A DNA stretch of 64,000 nt, taken from assembly GCA_963529665.1 (NCBI GenBank), contig CAUSAG010000006.1, forward strand, positions 28,448 to 92,447, in the 5' to 3' direction. The first letter of the stretch is position 1. Each line of letters opens with the position of its first letter. This stretch comes from Kingella_B sp963529665 (GTDB taxonomy: Bacteria; Pseudomonadota; Gammaproteobacteria; Burkholderiales; Neisseriaceae). The position numbers and the translations under genes were made by a program. The notes below the pieces were generated by a model. It was not told where the DNA came from, made no database searches, and was given only the letters and a program-made list of their open reading frames with translations. Shown piece by piece: positions 31,612 through 39,431 of this stretch.

Positions 31612-32437
31612 CGGTTTATCGGGTTCTGGCAAAACCATCGCCCTTAACCTGCTGGAAGACAACGGCTTTTTTTGCATTGACAACCTACCGCTTGAATTGC
31701 TGCCCGAGCTTATCCAATTGCACAGCCAGCAGCGGCAAGACAACAACCAGCTCGCCATCAGCATAGACATCCGCTCCAATCTCAACACCCACACCGCCCA
31801 CGCAACCCTAATCGCGCTGCGCCGCGCGGGGCATCAAGTTAGCCTCCTGTTTTTAGAAGCCAGCGAAGCTGTGTTGCTGCGCCGCTTTTCCGAAACCCGC
31901 CGCAGCCATCCGCTGCTCAGCAGCCACACCACGCTGCCTGAAAGCCTGCGCTGCGAACGCGAATGGCTCGCCCCCCTGCGCGAATACGCCTATTGCATAG
32001 ATACCAGCAGCCTAAGCGCCCAACAGCTGCGCCACATCGTTGCCCAATGGATAGGCATAGACCACAACGCACTGTTGGTAAGCATTGTTTCGTTTGGCTT
32101 TAAACACGGCATGCCGCCCAATGCCGACTTTATTTTTGACGTTCGCAGCCTGCCCAATCCCTATTACGACCCCGTCTTGCGCCCCTATAACGGCAAAGAG
32201 CAGCCCATTCAAGACTATCTCGCCGCCCAGCCGCTCGTTGGCGAAATGCTGCACGACATCTATCATTTTCTACACCGCTGGCTGCCGCGCATCCGCCAAG
32301 AAAACCGCAGCTATGTAACCATCGGCATCGGCTGCACAGGCGGGCAACATCGCTCGGTTTACATCGCCGAGCAGCTAGGCAAAAAACTGGCGCGCGAATA
32401 CCAAATTCTTGTGCGCCATCGCCAGCTTAATGTGTGA
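31592..32437 (+). CDS. rapZ: RNase adapter / nucleotide-binding protein RapZ
   Basis: 281 residues. LISGLSGSGKT (5-15) is the Walker A of the YvcJ/RapZ family; later FGFKHGMPPNADFIFDVRSLPNPYY and IGIGCTGGQHRSVYIAEQL are hallmark segments. In enterobacteria RapZ delivers the sRNA GlmZ to RNase E and senses glucosamine-6-phosphate; in other bacteria its partner is less clear. The ATG lies within the hprK end (20-base overlap), so the two proteins are translationally coupled. Complete. Confidence 0.94.
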   Translation: MKIILISGLSGSGKTIALNLLEDNGFFCIDNLPLELLPELIQLHSQQRQDNNQLAISIDIRSNLNTHTAHATLIALRRAGHQVSLLFLEASEAVLLRRFSETRRSHPLLSSHTTLPESLRCEREWLAPLREYAYCIDTSSLSAQQLRHIVAQWIGIDHNALLVSIVSFGFKHGMPPNADFIFDVRSLPNPYYDPVLRPYNGKEQPIQDYLAAQPLVGEMLHDIYHFLHRWLPRIRQENRSYVTIGIGCTGGQHRSVYIAEQLGKKLAREYQILVRHRQLNV

Positions 32438-32442
32438 ACAAT

Positions 32443-32501
32443 AGGCAGCCTGAAAACGCTGATTCATACTGTTTACGCTTAACCCCATTTTCAGGCTGCC
32501 T
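32443..32501 (+). terminator. DUS inverted pair after rapZ
   Basis: AGGCAGCCTGAAAA faces ATTTTCAGGCTGCCT across a 32-base loop, 5 bases past the stop. Confidence 0.65.
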
Positions 32502-32954
32502 TCCGATACACCCAAATCGCCAGCATTAAGGCAGTCTGAAACCTTTGCCAAAGCGCAACTACTGGAGCGTCGGCAGCTAACCGACATCTTGGCAATCAGT
32601 CAATCCTGATTAAATGCCCTATGTGGCAATAAACTGCCGCCAAGCCATTTTCAGATTTCAGGCTGCCTATAAAACGGCAACGGCTCGTCGCCAAATAACG
32701 CATTAAAGCTAGGTTGCGCTTGTCGTTACAATGTCGGCGAGCCACCGATGCTCCAAGAGTTTCAAGCTGTTCCCCCAATACCGCAGAGTGGTTAACTCGT
32801 TTGCCCATCCAGCCACAGCCCTGTTTCCCTTTTTCAAGCTGCTTATCCAACCGCCAACATTAAGGCAGCCTGAAAACACCTGTTTGACTATCACACCAAC
32901 CCCCATTTTCAGGCTGCCCATTAACCCCACTCAATCCGCCCCCAAAAAACAACC
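32502..32954. repeat. repeat-filled spacer between rapZ and trpF
   Basis: About 450 bases without a protein gene. It contains degraded copies C (32563-32592, plus orientation) and D (32657-32767, reversed) of the repeat family found at 35464-35770, one altered DUS (GGCAGTCTGAAA), one degraded DUS (TTTCAAGCTG) and a DUS pair (32863-32919) before trpF. No promoter could be placed with confidence. Confidence 0.6.
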
Positions 32955-33584
32955 ATGACCAAAATCCAAACTAAAATCTGCGGCATCACTCGCCCCCAAG
33001 ATGCCCAACTCGCCGCGCAACTGGGCGCAGATGCCATCGGGCTTGTCTTTTTTGCAGGCAGCAAACGCTGCGTAACCATCGCGCAAGCGCAAGCCATCGT
33101 GCGCATGTTGCCGCCGTTTGTGAGCGTCGTCGCGCTGTTTGTGAACGAAAGCGCCGCGCAAATCAACGAAATATTGGCGCGCGTGCCGATTGATGTTTTG
33201 CAGTTTCACGGCGATGAAACGCCCGAATTCTGCCAACAATTTTGTCGTCCCTATTTAAAAGCCGTGCGCGTGCAAACGCCCGATGATATTGGCAACGCCG
33301 TGCGCGATTTTGCCGCCGCCCGCGCCGTGCTGTTTGATGCCTTTGTGAACGGCGCATACGGCGGCACAGGGCATACATTTGATTGGACGATGCTGCCTGA
33401 AAAGTTGGCTGGGCATTGGATTTTGTCGGGCGGATTGAATGTGGAGAATGTTGCCGATGCCTTGCGCGTTACGCGGGCGCAGGCGGTGGATGTGTCTAGC
33501 GGCGTGGAAAGCGCAGCGGGCGTGAAATCGCCTGAAAAAATGGAGGCGTTTATGGCGGCGGTGCGAGGGTTTCAGGCTGCCTGA
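32955..33584 (+). CDS. trpF: phosphoribosylanthranilate isomerase
   Basis: 209 residues: TKICGITRPQDAQLAAQLGADAIGLVFFAGSKR (catalytic Cys in KICGIT), VLQFHGDETPEFC, FDAFVNGAYGGTGHTFDW, LSGGLNVENV and AVDVSSGVESAAGVKSPEKM are all standard TrpF segments. It converts N-(5-phosphoribosyl)anthranilate in tryptophan synthesis, the step after TrpD. The last residues, GFQAA, and the stop TGA come from a DUS palindrome (TTTCAGGCTGCCTGA). Single-gene unit. Confidence 0.94.
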   Translation: MTKIQTKICGITRPQDAQLAAQLGADAIGLVFFAGSKRCVTIAQAQAIVRMLPPFVSVVALFVNESAAQINEILARVPIDVLQFHGDETPEFCQQFCRPYLKAVRVQTPDDIGNAVRDFAAARAVLFDAFVNGAYGGTGHTFDWTMLPEKLAGHWILSGGLNVENVADALRVTRAQAVDVSSGVESAAGVKSPEKMEAFMAAVRGFQAA

Positions 33585-33803
33585 ATGGGGCGATGTTGGT
33601 TTGTGAAACGCCTGTGCAAACGTTAGATTAAAGGCAGTTTTCGTTTAGCAATGTAAACACGGATAACGCTGTTATTAAACAAATAACACCACCATCAAAG
33701 GCAGCCTGAAAAATGAATAAGGCGCATTTTAGTTCGCAAGACGGGGTATTTATGCCCAACAAATTTCATTCGCAAAATTCGGGCATAAACCACGCAAAAA
33801 AAC

Positions 33804-33831
33804 GGTGTGAACAAAACGCCGTTCACACCGA
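33804..33831. other. 10-bp perfect hairpin, possible sRNA or terminator stem
   Basis: CGGTGTGAAC pairs with GTTCACACCG around AAAACGCC. There is no adjacent T-run on either strand, arguing against a simple terminator. Confidence 0.4.
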
Positions 33832-33934
33832 AACACACACATCAAGAGGAAAACAATTTAGAAATATCTCAAAACAACGACTTGCGCTGTCTTTGACGAT
33901 GTGGCGCATTATGGGGGATGGCTTAAAGTTTCGT

Positions 33935-33950
33935 TTTGACATATGTCAAA
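33935..33950. promoter_or_regulatory. FNR/CRP-superfamily-like operator upstream of pdxJ
   Basis: TTTGACATATGTCAAA is a perfect 16-base palindrome with the TTGAC-N4-GTCAA form close to the FNR consensus TTGAT-N4-ATCAA. It is 115 bases before the pdxJ start. Confidence 0.45.
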
Positions 33951-34064
33951 CAACATTTTGGCGGATGCAGAAATTTGAGCAAATAAACAAAATCTGCCGA
34001 GAAAAAGGGCGGAAAGTGCTAAACTGCGCCCGTTTTTTTGTAAACAAATATTAAGGAAACAACC

Positions 34065-34796
34065 ATGTTACTCGGCATCAATATTGACCACGTTGCCACG
34101 CTGCGCAACGCACGCGGCGCGTCTTACCCCAGCCCGTTGGAAGCGGCTTTGGTGGCAGAAACCAACGGCGCGGATGCGATTACCCTGCATCTGCGCGAAG
34201 ACCGCCGCCATATTCGGGATGCGGATGTGTTTGCCATCAAGCAGGCGATTAAAACGCGGATGAATTTGGAAATGGCGATGACCGAAGAGATGCTCACCAA
34301 CGCGCTGCAAGTGATGCCCGAAGATGTGTGCATCGTGCCCGAAAAGCGCACCGAAGTAACCACCGAAGGCGGCTTGGATGTGGTGGGGCAGCCTGAAAAA
34401 GTGCGCGATTATGTGGCGAAGCTGCACGCGGCGGGTATTCGCGTGTCGCTGTTTATTGATGCCGATTGCGGGCAAATTCAGGCTGCCTATGATGGCGGCG
34501 CGCGGGTGATTGAATTGCACACGGGCGCGTATGCCGATGCGCCTACGCCTGCGGCCCGTGAAGCGGAGTTAGCCAAAATTCGCGAAGCGGCGGCGTTTGC
34601 CGATGGCTTGGGGATAACGGTGAACGCGGGGCATGGTTTGACCGTGCAAAATGTGGGCGCGATTGCCCGCATTCCGCAGATTGTGGAGCTGAATATCGGG
34701 CATTCCATCATCGCCCAAGCAATATTTTTGGGCTTGCCCGCCGCCATCGCGCAGATGAAAGAAGCGATGTTTCGCGCCCGCAGCGGCATCAGATAG
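34065..34796 (+). CDS. pdxJ: pyridoxine 5'-phosphate synthase
   Basis: 243 residues: LLGINIDHVATLRNARGASYPSP, ADAITLHLREDRRHI, NLEMAMTEEM, VPEKRTEVTTEGGLDV and LNIGHSIIAQAIFLG are the PdxJ signatures with the active-site His and Glu residues. It condenses 1-deoxyxylulose 5-phosphate with aminoacetone phosphate to pyridoxine 5'-phosphate. AAGGAA precedes the ATG. A DUS encodes GQPEK near residue 108 and another IQAAY near 142. It is followed by acpS after 11 bases, the common pdxJ-acpS pair. Confidence 0.95.
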   Translation: MLLGINIDHVATLRNARGASYPSPLEAALVAETNGADAITLHLREDRRHIRDADVFAIKQAIKTRMNLEMAMTEEMLTNALQVMPEDVCIVPEKRTEVTTEGGLDVVGQPEKVRDYVAKLHAAGIRVSLFIDADCGQIQAAYDGGARVIELHTGAYADAPTPAAREAELAKIREAAAFADGLGITVNAGHGLTVQNVGAIARIPQIVELNIGHSIIAQAIFLGLPAAIAQMKEAMFRARSGIR

Positions 34797-34807
34797 GCAG
34801 CCTGAAA

Positions 34808-35188
34808 ATGATTTACGGCATTGGCACGGATATTGTCGCCGTGTCGCGCATTGCGGCGTTGCATCAACGCTATGGCGATGCGCTGGCGCGGCGCATTTTA
34901 ACGGCGGGCGAATGGGCAAGCTACGCCGCGCACGCCCAGCCCGCGCGGTTTTTGGCGAAACGCTTTGCGGCGAAAGAAGCGTTTGCCAAGGCGGTGGGCA
35001 CGGGCATTCGCGAGCCTGTTAGCCTGCGTTTTATCGGTGTGGCGCACGATGAATGGGGCAAGCCAACGTTTGCTTGCGCGCCCGAGCTGGCGGAGTGGCT
35101 GGCACAACACGGCATTGCGCGGGTGCATTTGAGTTTGAGCGATGAGAAAGAGCAGGTGATTGCGTTTGCGCTGGCGGAAGCGGGGTAG
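34808..35188 (+). CDS. acpS: holo-[acyl-carrier-protein] synthase
   Basis: 126 residues: MIYGIGTDIVAVSRIAALHQRYGD contains the conserved GTDIV with the metal-binding Asp, and AKRFAAKEAFAKAVGTGI the catalytic Glu/Lys region. It transfers 4'-phosphopantetheine from CoA to ACP. The start is unusual because the ATG is the direct continuation of a DUS (AGGCAGCCTGAAAATG) and no separate Shine-Dalgarno is visible. It is the second gene of the pdxJ-acpS operon. Confidence 0.94.
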   Translation: MIYGIGTDIVAVSRIAALHQRYGDALARRILTAGEWASYAAHAQPARFLAKRFAAKEAFAKAVGTGIREPVSLRFIGVAHDEWGKPTFACAPELAEWLAQHGIARVHLSLSDEKEQVIAFALAEAG

Positions 35189-35193
35189 GGCGG

Positions 35194-35241
35194 GGCAGCC
35201 TGAAAATGCTGAATATGACTTGGATGGGTTTTCAGGCTGCC
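35194..35241 (+). terminator. DUS inverted pair after acpS
   Basis: GGCAGCCTGAAAA faces TTTTCAGGCTGCC across about 22 bases, 6 bases past the stop. Confidence 0.65.
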
Positions 35242-35265
35242 TATCATATTTTGGATAAGGCAGCC

Positions 35266-35466
35266 TGAAACCTTTGCAAAACCCTAACAGCAGCCTGAAA
35301 AATTAAGAAATGCCGTCATTCCCGCGTAGGCGGGAATCTTGTTTAATATTAAGAAACTCATGTAAAAACAATGCATTGCAAAAATTTCACCAAGATTCCC
35401 GCCTACGCGGGAATGACGGAGAATTGACCATTTCTTGTTTCGTTTTAGGTTTTGCAAAGATTTCAG
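35266..35466. repeat. composite palindromic element with two dRS3 sequences
   Basis: Inner arms are a perfect 29-bp inverted repeat (35313-35341 and 35391-35419), each containing ATTCCCGCGTAGGCGGGAAT or its reverse, an exact fit to the neisserial dRS3 consensus ATTCCC-N8-GGGAAT. Outer arms (GAAACCTTTGCAAAACCC near 35268 and its near-complement near 35446-35465) resemble IS5-type ends. The 49-base centre is AT-rich and non-coding. dRS3 is the reported integration target of the MDA-type phage. Confidence 0.8.
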
Positions 35467-35610
35467 CCTGAAAACTGGGTAACACGGGTTGGCGCAATTA
35501 TGGAGCATCGGCGGCTTGCCGACATTTGGGCGGACAACCTGCGCTGTTTATTCAATGTTCCATTTTGACGAGAGCCGTCGCTGTTCCATTTATAGATTTT
35601 CAGGCTGCCT
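35464..35610 (+). repeat. DUS-framed repeat family, copy A
   Basis: 147 bases between two DUS. It shares most positions with copy B (35625-35770), including CCTGCGCTGTTTATTCAATG and GAGCCGTCG. A 22-codon frame (35500-35568) encodes a peptide with LADIWADNLRCLFN. Confidence 0.7.
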
Positions 35611-35624
35611 ATTGCATCGTGCAA

Positions 35625-35770
35625 AGGCAGCCTGAAAATTAGGTAAAACAAATTGGTAATCATGAAGCGGTGGCTCGCAGATATTTGGACTGACATCCTG
35701 CGCTGTTTATTCAATGCACTATTTTGGCGATGAGCCGTCGCCGTTCCATTTATAAGTTTTCAGGCTGCCT
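35625..35770 (+). repeat. DUS-framed repeat family, copy B
   Basis: 146 bases between two DUS, homologous to copy A. Its 23-codon frame (35662-35733) encodes MKRWLADIWTDILRCLFN and five more residues, conserved in the same register as copy A. A reversed diverged copy lies at 32657-32767. Confidence 0.7.
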
Positions 35771-35796
35771 ATCATCCCCGATAAGGCAGCCTGAAA
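35758..35796 (-). terminator. DUS inverted pair after secF
   Basis: TTTCAGGCTGCCTATC faces GATAAGGCAGCCTGAAA; extra ATC/GAT pairing lengthens the stem. It lies 25 bases past the secF stop. Confidence 0.7.
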
Positions 35797-35820
35797 TTAT
35801 TGGCAACAGCGCGGTAAACG

Positions 35821-36762
35821 TTACACCACCGCTTCTTCTTTTTTCACCTTCTGCTTCACAATATTATTACGATCCAGCCCAAACATCAGCAGCAAAGGAC
35901 TGGCAACCAGCACGGAAGAATAAATTCCGAACATAATGCCGATGGTTAGCGCCATGGCAAAGCCGTGCAACGCCGCGCCGCCGAATATCAGCATGGAAAT
36001 CACCATCGCCTCGGTGGAGCCGTGGGTAATCACGGTGCGCCCCATGGTGTGCGTAATCGCGTTATCGATGACTTCGGGCACGGTGTGGTTGCGCATTGCG
36101 CCTTTGTAGAAATTCTCGCGAATTCGGTCAAACACCACCACCGATTCGTTCACCGAATAGCCCAACACGGCGAGCACGCCTGCCAGCACAGTCAACGAAA
36201 ACTCCCATTGGAAAAAGGCAAAGCAGCCCAGAATAATCACAATATCATGCATATTGGCAATGATAGCGGAAACGGCAAAGCGCCATTCAAAGCGAAACGC
36301 CAGATAAATGATGATGCCGATAATCACCATGCCCAGCGCGGTTAAACCGTGGCTCACCAATTCATCGCCCACCGCAGGGCCGATAAATTCCACTTGGCGC
36401 AGGCTCACATCGCTGCTTTCTTTTTTCAGCACATCCATCACTTGATTGGAAAGCTGCGCGGAAGAAACATCTTCGCGGTTGGGTAGCCGAATCATGATGT
36501 GTTTATTGGTGCCCAGCGCTTGCACTTGCACTTCGCCCATTTTGAGCGTGTCTAGGCTTTGGCGCACTTTGTTCAAATCTGCGCCTTGCGCCGAAGCGTA
36601 TTCCACTTCCATCAGCGTGCCGCCGGTAAATTCCACCGACAAATTCAGCCCGCGTGTAAACAAAAATATCACGGCGAGAATAAACGTTACCAAAGAAATA
36701 AACGTGGTGAGCTTGCCATAGCTCATAAACGGAATATCGCGTTTAAAATGAAAGAGTTCCAT
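35821..36762 (-). CDS. secF: protein translocase subunit SecF
   Basis: 313 residues with six membrane helices and a periplasmic domain between the first two. MELFHFKRDIPFMSYGKLTTFISLV, FTGGTLMEVEY, GPAVGDELVSHGLTAL and GYSVNESVVVFDRIREN are SecF signatures. With SecD and YajC it uses the proton motive force to complete preprotein translocation on the periplasmic side. It ends the yajC-secD-secF operon; secD stops one base before it starts. Complete. Confidence 0.95.
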   Translation of the reverse strand: MELFHFKRDIPFMSYGKLTTFISLVTFILAVIFLFTRGLNLSVEFTGGTLMEVEYASAQGADLNKVRQSLDTLKMGEVQVQALGTNKHIMIRLPNREDVSSAQLSNQVMDVLKKESSDVSLRQVEFIGPAVGDELVSHGLTALGMVIIGIIIYLAFRFEWRFAVSAIIANMHDIVIILGCFAFFQWEFSLTVLAGVLAVLGYSVNESVVVFDRIRENFYKGAMRNHTVPEVIDNAITHTMGRTVITHGSTEAMVISMLIFGGAALHGFAMALTIGIMFGIYSSVLVASPLLLMFGLDRNNIVKQKVKKEEAVV

Positions 36763-36763
36763 A

Positions 36764-38608
36764 TTAAGCCTCCTCTTTTTTGTCTAGCACGGCAGGGTAG
36801 CGCACGCCGATGGAAAGATGTTGCAGTTTTTTGCGATTGCCATACCACAAATTCACCAAAGCGCGAGACACGACTACGGATGAATAAATAGACGTAACAA
36901 TGCCCAAGCAATGCACAATCGCAAAGCCGCGCACGGGTCCTGTACCGAAAATCAGCAGCGCGATGCCCGCAATCAGCGAAGTTAAGTTGGAATCCAAAAT
37001 GGTGTCCCAAGCGTGGTCGTAGCCTTCTTTGATGGCGATTTGGGCTTTTTTGCCCTCGCGCAGTTCATCGCGGATGCGCTCGTTAATCAACACGTTAGAG
37101 TCAATCGCCATACCCAGCGTTAACGCCATGGCGGCGATGCCTGGCAGCGTGAGCGTGGCTTGTAGGGCAGACAAGATGGCAAACAAGAACAACAAGTTAG
37201 CCGATAACGAAACGGCAGAGAATACGCCAAACAAGCGGTAGTACACCACCATAAACGCCACCACCACCACAAAACCCCAAACGGTGGAATGGATGCCTTT
37301 GCTGATGTTTTCTGCGCCCAAAGATGGGCCAATGGTGCGCTCTTCAATGATTTTCATCGGCGCGGCCAGCGAGCCTGCGCGCAGCAGCAGGGCAACGTCG
37401 TTGGCTTCGGCAAGGCTTGCCATGCCTGTGATTTGCACGCGTCCGCCTGTAATCGGCTCGTTGATGCGCGGCGCGGTTACCACTTCGGCTTTGCCTTGGT
37501 CAATCAGCACCATCGCCATAATTTTGCCTTTGTTGGCGGTGGTCAAATCGGCAAAGGTGGACGAGCCCGAGCTGTCCAGCGCAAGGCTCACAATCGGCTG
37601 CTTGGTTTGCTGGTCTTGGCTGCCCTGCGCTTGATTGATGTTTTCGCCGGTCAGCTCCACCTGCTTGCTCACCAAGAACTGATGCCCTTCGTTGTCGCTG
37701 AGCAGTTCGTAGCCATCGGGGATGTTGCCGTTTTGGGCTTGCGACAGCAGCGCCATATCGGTGCTCACCATGCGCACTTCCAGCGTGGCGGTGCGCCCGA
37801 TGATGTCTTTGGCCTTGGCGGTGTCGGTCATGCCGGGTAATTGCACCACAATGCGGTCGGTGCCTGCTTGTTGGATAACAGGCTCGGCGGTGCCCAATTC
37901 GTTTACGCGATTATGCAGCGTGGTGATGTTTTGTTTCACGGCATCGCTGCGGATTTGCGCCAGCAGGGCATCGGGCAGCACCACGGTGATTTCGTTGTTA
38001 TTGTTGCTGATTTGTGCGCCATCCAGCATTTTGCGCAGTTCGGACAGCGCTTTTTGCATATCGGCTGCGTCTTGGAACGGCACAATTAGGCTGCTTTCTT
38101 GTTTGCGGATGTTACCCACGCGAATATCTTGCTGGCGCATGGTGCGGCGGATGTCGCCTGCGTAGCGGTCTAGCGTTTTATCCAGCGCGGCTTTCATGTC
38201 CACTTGCATGGTGAAATGCACGCCACCGCGCAAATCCAAGCCGAGAAACATGGGCTTGGCGCCAATTTTTTCCAGCCATTCGGGGCTGTTGGCGATTTGG
38301 TTTTGAGCGACGATGTAGCCTTCGCCCAGCGCGGCATCAATGGCATCGCGAGCGGAAATTTTGGTGGCATCGGATACGCGCACTTTCAGGCTGCCACCTG
38401 CGATAAACATGCCGCCGTGTTGAATATTGGCTTTTTGCAGTGCATCGGCAACGGTTTTTTCGGTGTTGGCATCAATGCTGATGGATTGGCGATTGGTGGA
38501 AATTTGAATAGCTGGGGTTACGCCGTATAGATTGGGCAGCGTGTAAATCACGGCAAGCACAATCGTGAACGCAATCAGCAGGTATTTCCAAAGCGGATAA
38601 CGATTCAT
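36764..38608 (-). CDS. secD: protein translocase subunit SecD
   Basis: 614 residues: N-terminal helix (YLLIAFTIVLAVIYTLPNLYG), a large periplasmic domain with LGLDLRGGVHFTMQVD and GGRVQITGM, and five C-terminal membrane helices starting near SIYSSVVVSRALVN at the far end, preceded by GMAIDSNVLINERIRDELR. Partner of SecF in Sec export. A 198-base gap containing a long hairpin separates it from yajC, longer than usual for this operon. AAGGAAAA precedes the ATG. Confidence 0.95.
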   Translation of the reverse strand: MNRYPLWKYLLIAFTIVLAVIYTLPNLYGVTPAIQISTNRQSISIDANTEKTVADALQKANIQHGGMFIAGGSLKVRVSDATKISARDAIDAALGEGYIVAQNQIANSPEWLEKIGAKPMFLGLDLRGGVHFTMQVDMKAALDKTLDRYAGDIRRTMRQQDIRVGNIRKQESSLIVPFQDAADMQKALSELRKMLDGAQISNNNNEITVVLPDALLAQIRSDAVKQNITTLHNRVNELGTAEPVIQQAGTDRIVVQLPGMTDTAKAKDIIGRTATLEVRMVSTDMALLSQAQNGNIPDGYELLSDNEGHQFLVSKQVELTGENINQAQGSQDQQTKQPIVSLALDSSGSSTFADLTTANKGKIMAMVLIDQGKAEVVTAPRINEPITGGRVQITGMASLAEANDVALLLRAGSLAAPMKIIEERTIGPSLGAENISKGIHSTVWGFVVVVAFMVVYYRLFGVFSAVSLSANLLFLFAILSALQATLTLPGIAAMALTLGMAIDSNVLINERIRDELREGKKAQIAIKEGYDHAWDTILDSNLTSLIAGIALLIFGTGPVRGFAIVHCLGIVTSIYSSVVVSRALVNLWYGNRKKLQHLSIGVRYPAVLDKKEEA

Positions 38609-38679
38609 GTTTTTTCCTTGAGTTTTCAGGCTGCCTTTGGGGTTTGGCTTTTCAACCTTGCGCGTTGCGCTGCGGTATA

Positions 38680-38716
38680 CCCCTTTATACCCAAATCAAA
38701 GATTTGGACAAAGGGG
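38680..38716 (-). promoter_or_regulatory. long interrupted hairpin between yajC and secD
   Basis: CCCCTTT ... CCAAATC pairs with GATTTGG ... AAAGGGG around an AAA loop. It lies about 70 bases before the secD start, within the operon, where it could attenuate or process the transcript. Confidence 0.45.
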
Positions 38717-38805
38717 CAAGGCTGCCTTAAAAGGATGTTCGGTAAAACGTGGAAAACAGCAAGGGACGTGCCATTGCTGCTTTCGGTTGCTGATGCAGCC
38801 TGAAA

Positions 38806-39159
38806 TTATTCGGCTGCGGGCGGTTGGGTGTTGGCGGCTTCGGGCGTGGCGGGATTAGCATCCACTTTTGCCGCGATGGCGTTTCTATCCACTTCCATGT
38901 TCACGCCTTTTGCCAGCTCAATGGTGAAGATGTGTTCGCCTGTTTTCACCACGCGCCCGTAAAAACCCGCGGCGAGCAACACGCGATCGCCTTTTTTCAG
39001 CTCACTAATCATGGCTTGGCGGGCTTTTTCGCGTTTTTGCTGGGGACGAATCAGCATAAAGTAGAAAATGGCAATCAGCGGCAGCCACATCAAAATGGCA
39101 GACCAAGGGCTTTGGCTTGCGGCTGCTGCGCCATCGGCAGCGTGTGCGAAATCAATCAT
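38806..39159 (-). CDS. yajC: preprotein translocase accessory subunit YajC
   Basis: 117 residues from ATG 39159 (AAAGGAATTCTC upstream). One membrane helix (ILMWLPLIAIFYFMLIRPQQKRE) is followed by the cytoplasmic KKGDRVLLAAGFYGRVV segment with the family's GDxVxTxGGxxGxV-like turn, slightly altered, and an Ala/Pro-rich tail. It associates with SecDF. First gene of yajC-secD-secF. Complete. Confidence 0.92.
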   Translation of the reverse strand: MIDFAHAADGAAAASQSPWSAILMWLPLIAIFYFMLIRPQQKREKARQAMISELKKGDRVLLAAGFYGRVVKTGEHIFTIELAKGVNMEVDRNAIAAKVDANPATPEAANTQPPAAE

Positions 39160-39375
39160 GAGAATTCCTTTGCAATGGAGTAAAAAAACGCGCAATTTTA
39201 GCAGAGTAATGACTGCGGCGGGGATGTGTTTATGCGGAAACTTAGTTGATTAAACAGACAATGATGCGGCGTTGCCAACGCTCTTATGTGCTATTTGCAC
39301 ACGGCAGACGTTGGTGCCTTGTCTCATTTTTATTTTAATCAACTATATTGGCTTGGATGGCGAATGAAACACACT

Positions 39376-39419
39376 AAAGGCAGCCTGAAAACGGCAAATC
39401 GGTTTTCAAGCTGCCTTTT
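39376..39419 (-). terminator. DUS inverted pair after the isochorismatase-fold gene
   Basis: AAAGGCAGCCTGAAAAC faces GTTTTCAAGCTGCCTTTT (one base changed), 13 bases past the stop. Confidence 0.65.
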
Positions 39420-39431
39420 ATGGCGCGCCAA

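Larger units (their letters stand above)
33585..34064. other. long structured leader region upstream of pdxJ
   Basis: 480 bases without a convincing protein gene. It holds a DUS (33701-33713), an inverted repeat TTTATGCCC/GGGCATAAA (about 33749-33791), a 10-bp perfect hairpin CGGTGTGAAC/GTTCACACCG (33804-33831) and the palindrome TTTGACATATGTCAAA (33935-33950). The AT-rich composition differs from flanking genes. A small RNA or a regulated 5' leader is possible; a 113-codon frame here has no protein-like features. Confidence 0.5.

Noticed and set aside
33713..34054. 113-codon frame upstream of pdxJ
   Set aside because: It crosses hairpins and the FNR-like palindrome, has no ribosome binding site and no protein-like pattern; treated as a leader region.
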